Of a DNA stretch of 14,694 nt, positions 8,770 through 14,694 are shown one piece after another; position 1 is the first letter of the stretch; each line of letters starts with the position of its first letter. Under the pieces are notes generated by a model. That model searched no databases. It was not told where the DNA came from and worked only from the letters and a program-made list of their open reading frames with translations. Source of the DNA: Spongospora subterranea (taxonomy: Eukaryota > Endomyxa > Phytomyxea > Plasmodiophorida > Plasmodiophoridae); NCBI GenBank assembly GCA_900404475.1, contig OUQQ01000529.1, positions 1-14,694 on the forward strand, written 5' to 3'. A program made the position numbers and the translations under genes.

Positions 8770-9687
8770 CAGGTCGATCAAATCAGGGTAGAGATAACCG
8801 ATGCGGAGGTGGCGTCAGATGCTCACGTTGGCACAGACCAAGACGCGTTCGACTTCGACCACAAAGCGCATCGGGGAATCGATCGAAGTTGCGTCACGAT
8901 ATGATCAATGGTTCCACGCCATCTGTTCGGTACGAAGTTGGTGGTCCGAAATAACGTCATGGCTTCTCAGTCAGCGCCCAGGTGATACGTCCCGAAGGTT
9001 TGAAAAGGTGGAAGCTTTTGCAAACAAAATGGAACATTTCCTTCAGCACGCAACAGAAGTCAATCCTGTAAGAGTTTTCGAAGCATCCGATATCGGGACG
9101 TCTGCCATAGACCAATTATGACCTATGCGGTATGGGTTGTTTTGATGATTACAAGATACGGTAGGTTGTCAATATTCAAGGTGCATTGCAACTTTTTCAG
9201 GTGCAAAATGGGCTGGCTATGCAATATGGGTGACCTTGTCGGGCGTTCAAAACTACAAACACACAGACATATGTGATATGTCACGGTCACATTGTGGCCC
9301 GACTTTCCTCGTCGGTTTTTCGAAATATCGGGCAAATTTTTTCAAACATCCAATAATGTATGCGTGTTCAAGAAAGATATCGTCCCGGCGGCTTTTTGCG
9401 AAGTGGCTACTTTCAGATTCCAGTTGACCACCACCTCGATTTCCGTCTTGTGGGTTAACTGAATGTATTTCTCTATGATTGTTGGATGACCAGAGATACC
9501 TGTAGTTTTTTTTTTGGGCCGTTGTATTTTGCGCCATCGCCATGTCAAGTATCAGGACACCTACATATATACACTGTATCCATAGTCTGATAACAGACAC
9601 TGACGGCACAGTTACTTCCGTTGTCATCCAGAACCAAGTTCCCCGCAATCAAGGAGTGCACGCAGCCACTCAGCAGAAGATACCTGA
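8770..9687. other. No recognisable gene
   Basis: A plus-strand frame at 8801-9121 (106 codons) and a minus-strand frame at 9253-9648 (131 codons) are open, but neither resembles a family I know and neither has a good start or splice context. A run of nine T's lies at about 9505-9515. The stretch probably continues the decayed mobile DNA to its left and ends in the promoter region of the peptidase gene. Confidence 0.45.
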
Positions 9688-9735
9688 TGGGGGAGGCCGG
9701 TTGTGACTGTGCCCCCCCCCACGCGGCCTCCCCCA
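9688..9735. repeat. GC-rich perfect 12-bp stem with C-rich loop
   Basis: tgggggaggccg (9688-9699) pairs exactly with cggcctccccca (9724-9735) around a 24-base loop that contains an uninterrupted run of C. It lies about 30 bp upstream of the TATA-like box of the peptidase gene, so it may be a promoter-proximal element. The G and C runs could also adopt other structures. Confidence 0.7.
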
Positions 9736-9763
9736 CCGATAATGTCCAAAGTGTCATTTGATT

Positions 9764-9769
9764 TATAAA
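9764..9769 (+). promoter_or_regulatory. TATA-like box for the peptidase gene
   Basis: TATAAA lies 70 bp upstream of the ATG at 9839, which would put transcription start near 9795-9800 and leave a 5' leader of about 40 bases. This is judged on motif and position alone. Confidence 0.4.
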
Positions 9770-9838
9770 GCCACATTGGTTATTTAATCCATCAATCGAC
9801 GGTAAACGGGCGTCAGGTCTCCTCCAAAAGCCCTGTGC

Positions 9839-12586
9839 ATGGAGGATGAATTGTCGACACTATCTGCCGTCAAACCGAGCAATAGTGTAAAATTCAGGAA
9901 GCCGCATAGTGCTGTGCACGCGATTGTTGTAGGAAATGACACATCTGACGATGGTTCAATAACGGACGATGATGCTCGTGCTGCCGTACAAGATTATAAA
10001 TATAAGGAGGCACCAGAAAACCAGATCCCGTTATTAGATGCACCATGCATTCCAGGCCATATCATTTCCCCGAACGCACAGACACTGGCGATTTTAGGCG
10101 TTTCAAAATTCAGATATCTAGAGGAGGTATGTGCAGCGGAAATTGCAGTTGCAGGCATCAGGGTATCTCCAACAACTTCGTCTCGCTCGCGGGCAACTAC
10201 ATTCAACAGTTTATCCCTAATCTCTCTAGCAGGTCAGACCCGGCTTCCTGCAGTTCAACGCCATGTCAATTTGCCCCGAGATTCTCAAATTATGGATCCA
10301 GTTTTCTCATTCGACAGTAGATATCTTGCGTTCCTGCTGTATTCTACGATATGTTCCGACGCAGCCACTGAATCTGTAACCCATCCGATCTTATTATACG
10401 TAATCGATTGTGAGGACCCAGAACTTCAGCTCATTCGAATTAGTAACCACCCTGTGAGCCATATTTTCAACGATTCTTTTTCATGGACAAAAGGGCACGA
10501 ACTTTTGTTTCGGACGCCGCTCCCTGGCCGTGGTCCAGCTCCTTCTAGGCCGACTTGCCCACCTGGCCCTATTGTACTTGAAACAGGGTTTGGTCATGAT
10601 GTCAAGAGACGTGCTGGTGGAGAACGAACATATCAGGACCTGCTCAAAGATAGCTTCGATTGCGCCTTATTCGAGTATTATTGCACCGTTCAATTACTGT
10701 CATGCTCGTTAACAGGGGCTAATGTTTTTTTACCGCTTTCTGGTGTGATTCGATCTTGTACACCATCCCCCGATGATAGATTTCTTCTTGTAAAGGTCAT
10801 TCATCGACCATTTTCTTATTTCGTCCAGTACGGACGATTTCCGACGACAATTTCCGTATATAAGTTTGATGACGATGCATTACCTTTAGTACGCGAGATC
10901 GTTGATCTAGATTTGGCTGATTCCATTCCAGTTTCTTTTGATTCCTGTCGGGTTGGCCCCAGAAATGTTACATGGCGTAAAGATACGGGTGCAACGTTAA
11001 TTTGGGTTGAAGCACAGGACGAAGGCGATCCGAAATGTATCCCCTCTGACGACGTTCGAGATGTCGTATGGATGTTACCAGAACCCTTCACAAAGCCACC
11101 TGCCGTTGTTCATTCCTTATCGTTTCGTTTTAACAAGATATACTTTGCTTCCGGATATTCCTTAATTTCCGAACGTTGGGTAAAAACCCGACAGCGTAAT
11201 ATATGGATGGTCAAATATTCCGACGATGAATATGTCAGTAATGTGAGTAATCCTGAATGACGTTTATTCATATTTACAATTGGTATTAAAGTCATATGCA
11301 GGTTCATCGCATCTGGACGGGTTCGTACGAGGACAGGTATAATGACCCGGGAGAACCCCAGCTTCGTAATCGCCTCCTATACTCGATCGTCGATCCTGAC
11401 AGTAATCATGTGAAGCTTCTCTTCGCTGGGGATGGTGCCACACCCACTGGTGACGAACCCTTTGTTCGAGAAATGGATCTCGGTAAGGGCCGTAAGGCGA
11501 CGCATCTGATTTGTTGTCCTTATGTTCATACGTCGCGTAGAAACGCTGCAGTATAAAACAATATGGTCGTCAGCCCCTGATCTGTTCGAGTCAGCTCTTT
11601 CCGTTCTCCCGGACAATCGCATACTAATTCGTCGCGAGTCTCTCAAACAGCCTCCCGAATTGTTCATCATAGACCCGTCATCGTCCAGTCCAGATGAGGT
11701 CCAGATCACCACGGTTCCTCATCCGTGCCCTTCGATGCTCAACGTGCATTCGGAACTTGTACACTACAAACGTGCCGATGGTGTTCAATTATCGGGATAT
11801 CTATATCTGCCGCCTGGATATTCAAAGGAAAACGGTAGACCGCTCCCAACGGTTCTCTGGGCGTATCCACGCGAGTTCAAATCAATGGAAACAGCCAGTC
11901 AGACTATTGGTTCGCCACACACATTTCCTTTGGACGGTCGACCTTCCATGTTTTTTCTTCTGGAAGGATACGCTGTACTTGATCGCATGACAATGCCGAT
12001 CGTTGGAGAAGATAATAGGGAACCGAATGATACTTACATCGAGCAATTAGTTGCCAATGCTGCAGCAGCTATTGATCATTTAGTTAGCATCGGGGTTACT
12101 GACCGAGATCGAGTTGGCGTCGGTGGTCATTCTTACGGGGCATTCATGACCGCAAACCTTCTCGCTCACAGCGATCTGTTTGCCGCTGGGGTTGCCCGCT
12201 CCGGAGCATACAATCGTACACTGACACCCAACGGTTTCCAGCGCGAGGAGCGCACGCTGTGGCAAGCCCCAGATGTATATGCTCGTATGTCGCCGTACAT
12301 GGCTGCAGATCGTATCAGAACGCCGTTGCTCCTTATTCACGGTCAGTCCGATAATAACACGGGCACATATCCAATGCAAAGTGAACGAATGTTCGCGGCT
12401 TTAAAAGGGCATGGAAAAGCGCCAGCCAGGTTCGTGTGCTTACCCGGTGAATCGCATCACTACAAGTCTCGCGAATCTTGTGCCCATGTTCTTTGGGAAA
12501 CCACTCGATGGTTCAGCAAGTATGTGAAACACAAGAATGATTCAAAGCATACGAGGTCCAAGAGCGAATTCATATATATGTATTAA
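9839..12586 (+). CDS. S9D-family glutamyl endopeptidase-like serine peptidase, three exons
   Basis: The protein resembles plant chloroplast glutamyl endopeptidase (CGEP) and bacterial S9D peptidases, which cut proteins or peptides after Glu. Exons 9839-11242, 11302-11482 and 11541-12586 join across GT-AG introns of 59 and 58 bp and give 876 residues, normal for the family. The second junction uses TAG at 11538-11540; the nearby CAG would cause an immediate stop. The start is the first ATG after an in-frame TAA at 9803. The N-terminal two thirds match the family's propeller (for example the HRPFSYFVQYGRFP block). The C-terminal part is an alpha/beta hydrolase with nucleophile Ser726 in GGHSYGAF, Asp799 in HGQSDNN and His834 in ESHHY, so the triad is complete. 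ARSGAYNRTLTP after the nucleophile is typical of CGEP. The acidic N-terminus is unlike a plastid transit peptide. RPB8 begins 171 bp downstream on the same strand. Confidence 0.93.
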
Positions 12587-12757
12587 TAATGTGAAAATTA
12601 TGCTATCTCGTAATATAACTGTGCATTTTTATCCATTTCGTAATGCATTTTTCACAGCGTGGAGGCCGCGCTACGGTGTCCGTGACGGCCAATAACCAAC
12701 AAGAATTTTACTCGGTTGGATTTCGATCGGGGGAAAAAGGTTTCAATCCTCCGGACG

Positions 12758-13451
12758 ATGGCACATCACCACTTATTCGAGGATGTGTTCGAGATATTAG
12801 AGGTGGACCCGGAAGGAAAGAAGTTTGACAGAGGTTTGTCAATTGTCAGTAGTGGTTCCAATGGCTCTGATTATTTTTGATGCTTCAAGTATCGCGACTG
12901 CATTGTCGAGGTGAAAATTATGAGATGGAGCTTCAGTTAGATGTCAATAGCGATTTGTTCACTCTGACGTCGCCATCTAAATTTTCGTTGGTTCTGACCC
13001 GATCCCTCAACACTGATGGATCAGTTGATGATCACGATTATTACTCCTACGCCATGAACGAAAAAGCCACATTAGCTGACAAGTAAGTTTGACAATAACA
13101 TGAGTCTCGTTTGACAAATTCTCATGATTTGTTTCTCCAGATATGAGTACGTGATGTTTGGCAAAGTGTTCAAGTTCCATACACCTGAGACTCATTCATA
13201 TCATCATCAATTGTAAGTCGAATCACTTTTCATCAAGACAGGTTATGACAGTTTTCGAAATTTTTCAATGTGAAATAGATTAGAGAAACGTTCTATTTAT
13301 TAAATATTCAACCGGTGAATGAATGTTTTTTCGATTTAGGGAGATCTATGCGTCGTTTGGGGGCTTGCTGATGAGCCTAAAAGGAGAACCTCGTAATCTA
13401 CAATCAATTGAGCTCGATCAACGCGTATATCTCTTACTCCGAGCTGTATAA
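12758..13451 (+). CDS. RPB8: RNA polymerase I/II/III shared subunit RPB8 (RPABC3), four exons
   Basis: RPB8 is a small OB-fold subunit shared by the three nuclear RNA polymerases. Exons 12758-12833, 12890-13082, 13141-13212 and 13340-13451 join across introns of 56, 58 and 127 bp and give 150 residues, the same length as the human protein. The match runs end to end: [20 protein letters not shown] at the N-terminus, VSRLHC across the first junction (residues 26-31), [30 protein letters not shown], then YASFGGLLM and RVYLLL near the C-terminus. The ATG is the first after an in-frame TGA at 12683-12685. Donor sites are GTTTGT, GTAAGT and GTAAGT. The first intron ends in the uncommon acceptor AAG, but the resulting protein fits the family exactly. 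Confidence 0.97.
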
Positions 13452-13730
13452 ATTACCCACATTCTTTAACAATATTAAATTACACATTGTCTTCTTAAAT
13501 TGTTTACTGTGTTTAAGAAATCTCCACTCTATTTGTATATTATATAGAAAATCCACCGATCTTTATCGCAACATCATTACTGCATATATTTTTTTCGTGA
13601 TGAATTACTATGTCCGATCGACGCTTTTCGATCGCCATCTCTATCTTTCCATCGGCGATATGAGACCTGAGTGTCAACCTTAGCCTGAAATACTAAACCA
13701 CCAATCCAATTTAGAAAGGCATTCATGGCG
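13452..13730. other. Convergent intergenic region between RPB8 and PSF3
   Basis: This 279-bp stretch carries the 3' flanks of two genes facing each other. It is AT-rich and holds no credible coding sequence. The two transcripts may overlap here. No clear AATAAA is seen for the minus-strand gene. Confidence 0.6.
13474..13479 (+). terminator. ATTAAA polyadenylation signal candidate for RPB8
   Basis: The common variant hexamer ATTAAA lies 22 bp after the RPB8 stop codon, in AT-rich DNA between two convergent genes. The short distance would imply a very short 3' UTR. Confidence 0.35.
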
Positions 13731-14273
13731 TTAATTCGAATATTTCATACTCAGCTTCTCATTATCGGCCAGGCGGAACCTAAATTGTGTATGACCTTGT
13801 GGATCACCCCCTTCATCAGCATATAGCTGTGCCTGCTCTAATATATGCTGGAACCTGTTCTGCAATGTTTGTTGCAGCACTTGGCGTAAATCATCGCGAT
13901 GGAAAGCGTCCGCCATCGCCAGACCCACATCGTAAAAATGTGCACAACGCTCAGCGAGATTCGCTTGAGATGGATCCGCCAATAATGATGTGGTGAATCT
14001 GTGCAACAAATATGGTGGTAATGATATAGTGACCATCCCTCGATTAGCTAAAGGCAACGCCAGCCATAATGGCAGAGGTAATACGGTTCCCTTCTCCAGG
14101 GTGCTGTGATCTGGACTCGACTCTTCTCTCCTGGCGCTTTGATGGTTGTGGTTCTGCCCAGATATCAGCGTTTCCAGATACCCGATCCCGACAGCGTCGA
14201 TATCAAATGTGCAGGAGACAGGGTAACCGTCCCGCTCAATCGACGAGAGCGAGTAGTAGGACGAGCGCGACAT
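13731..14273 (-). CDS. PSF3: GINS complex subunit PSF3, single exon
   Basis: PSF3 is one of four GINS subunits. GINS joins Cdc45 and MCM2-7 to form the replicative CMG helicase in the nucleus. The intronless frame encodes 180 residues, slightly shorter than yeast (194) and human (216) forms. The N-terminus carries the small B-domain region (SYYSLSSIERDGYPVSCTF). The central A domain starts with the family hallmark PLPLWLALPLA, followed by ISLPPYLLHRF, LLADPSQANL and HFYDVGLAMA. A helical C-terminal segment (LRQVLQQTLQNRFQHILEQA) matches the position of the family's last long helix. It converges on RPB8. Nothing looks broken. Confidence 0.93.
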   Translation of the reverse strand: MSRSSYYSLSSIERDGYPVSCTFDIDAVGIGYLETLISGQNHNHQSARREESSPDHSTLEKGTVLPLPLWLALPLANRGMVTISLPPYLLHRFTTSLLADPSQANLAERCAHFYDVGLAMADAFHRDDLRQVLQQTLQNRFQHILEQAQLYADEGGDPQGHTQFRFRLADNEKLSMKYSN

Positions 14274-14694
14274 CCTGATTGGAAAATGAGTGCTGTGTAA
14301 TTGTACCCAGTTCTGACATTGTGTACTTGACTACCTAGGGCATTGCCCGACAGGAACAATTACAGTGCCCAACTACCTGTACCCTACCGTATTGCGTATT
14401 ACTATTGGTACCGTATGTCGTATTGGTTTATTGTATTCGCACCGTACACCGCATCGTGTCCTTCCACTTGTTCCGAGTATCGGTCTGTGTACACTTTCTA
14501 CTCCTACCGTGTACCGTATGCATTTGAACAAACCTTGTACGTCTCGGGCAACTGGAACCTGTATATACACTGGTGTATATATGATAATGATCAACACTGC
14601 AGCATATTTGACGTTTCGCTGACTGCAAGTGCACAATCAACAACACTGGAGCACATTGCTGTTCTCGAACACTGTCGTCGATTTTTTGTAATCA
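14274..14694. other. Upstream flank of PSF3, ACCGTA-rich, no gene
   Basis: No credible coding sequence is seen. ACCGTA occurs at 14386, 14410, 14441 and 14513, with a near copy ACCGTG at 14506, among many GTATT and GTAC steps. The tract looks like a degenerate simple repeat. It begins about 110 bp upstream of the PSF3 start, so it may include promoter sequence. Confidence 0.5.
14562..14581. repeat. 20-bp near-palindrome of alternating TA/GT
   Basis: tatatacac and gtgtatata are exact reverse complements around a two-base centre. It is AT-rich and of a kind that arises readily from simple repeats; no role can be assigned. Confidence 0.6.

Noticed and set aside
8801..9121. Plus-strand open frame of 106 codons with a helix-like second half.
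   Set aside because: I recognise no motif, the start lies inside decayed repeat DNA, and competing frames are of similar quality. It was not called as a gene.
9253..9648. Minus-strand open frame of 131 codons.
   Set aside because: There is no family resemblance, no splice partners, and an equally plausible overlapping frame at 9342-9548.
12643..12828. Plus-strand open frame of 61 codons just before RPB8.
   Set aside because: It overlaps the first exon of RPB8 in a different frame and falls otherwise in the short intergenic leader; no family match.
1..14694. Search for tRNA genes, CRISPR arrays and prokaryotic operons.
   Set aside because: No T-arm pattern with a matching acceptor stem was found by eye, there are no spaced direct repeats, and the spliced genes show the DNA is eukaryotic.

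Overview
The window is nuclear DNA of a eukaryote, probably a protist or alga with a compact genome. Four protein genes can be read with confidence. Three of them are split by short GT-AG introns: nine introns of 48-127 bp, five of them 56-59 bp. The gene set is plainly eukaryotic: RNA polymerase subunit RPB8, GINS subunit PSF3, an Oxa1/COX18-type membrane insertase and an S9D-type glutamyl endopeptidase. No more exact taxon can be supported. S9D peptidases are best known from bacteria and photosynthetic eukaryotes, which leans towards an algal or alga-related lineage, but the protein here shows no clear plastid transit peptide.

Layout. 1-2880 is gene-poor: a possible gene end at position 61, a possible short terminal exon at 609-776, and two strong dyads (423-448 and 1391-1416). 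2936-4182 on the minus strand is a five-exon Oxa1/COX18-family insertase with its own AATAAA downstream. 4183-9763 is a gene-poor stretch of about 5.6 kb that looks like old, decayed mobile DNA. It holds a 323-bp tandem duplication with an N at its junction (4616-5260), a coding-like but frame-broken tract, a large imperfect inverted repeat (7788-8268) whose arms resemble a FLYWCH-type zinc finger, a frameshifted Ty1/copia integrase remnant (minus strand, about 8300-8430) and a second inverted repeat (8455-8733).

9764-14273 is gene-dense. A plus-strand three-exon S9D peptidase (9839-12586) has a TATA-like box 70 bp upstream of its ATG. Only 171 bp after its stop codon comes the plus-strand four-exon RPB8 gene (12758-13451). 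RPB8 converges, 279 bp tail to tail, on a single-exon minus-strand PSF3 gene (13731-14273). The last 420 bp hold no gene, only an ACCGTA-rich tract and a small palindrome.

The identified genes are housekeeping functions (mitochondrial membrane protein insertion, proteolysis, transcription, replication) and do not form one pathway. I found no convincing new biological system. The most unusual material is the nested inverted-repeat and transposon graveyard at 7.8-8.75 kb, the tandem duplication, and the strong local excess of CGATCG around the insertase gene.
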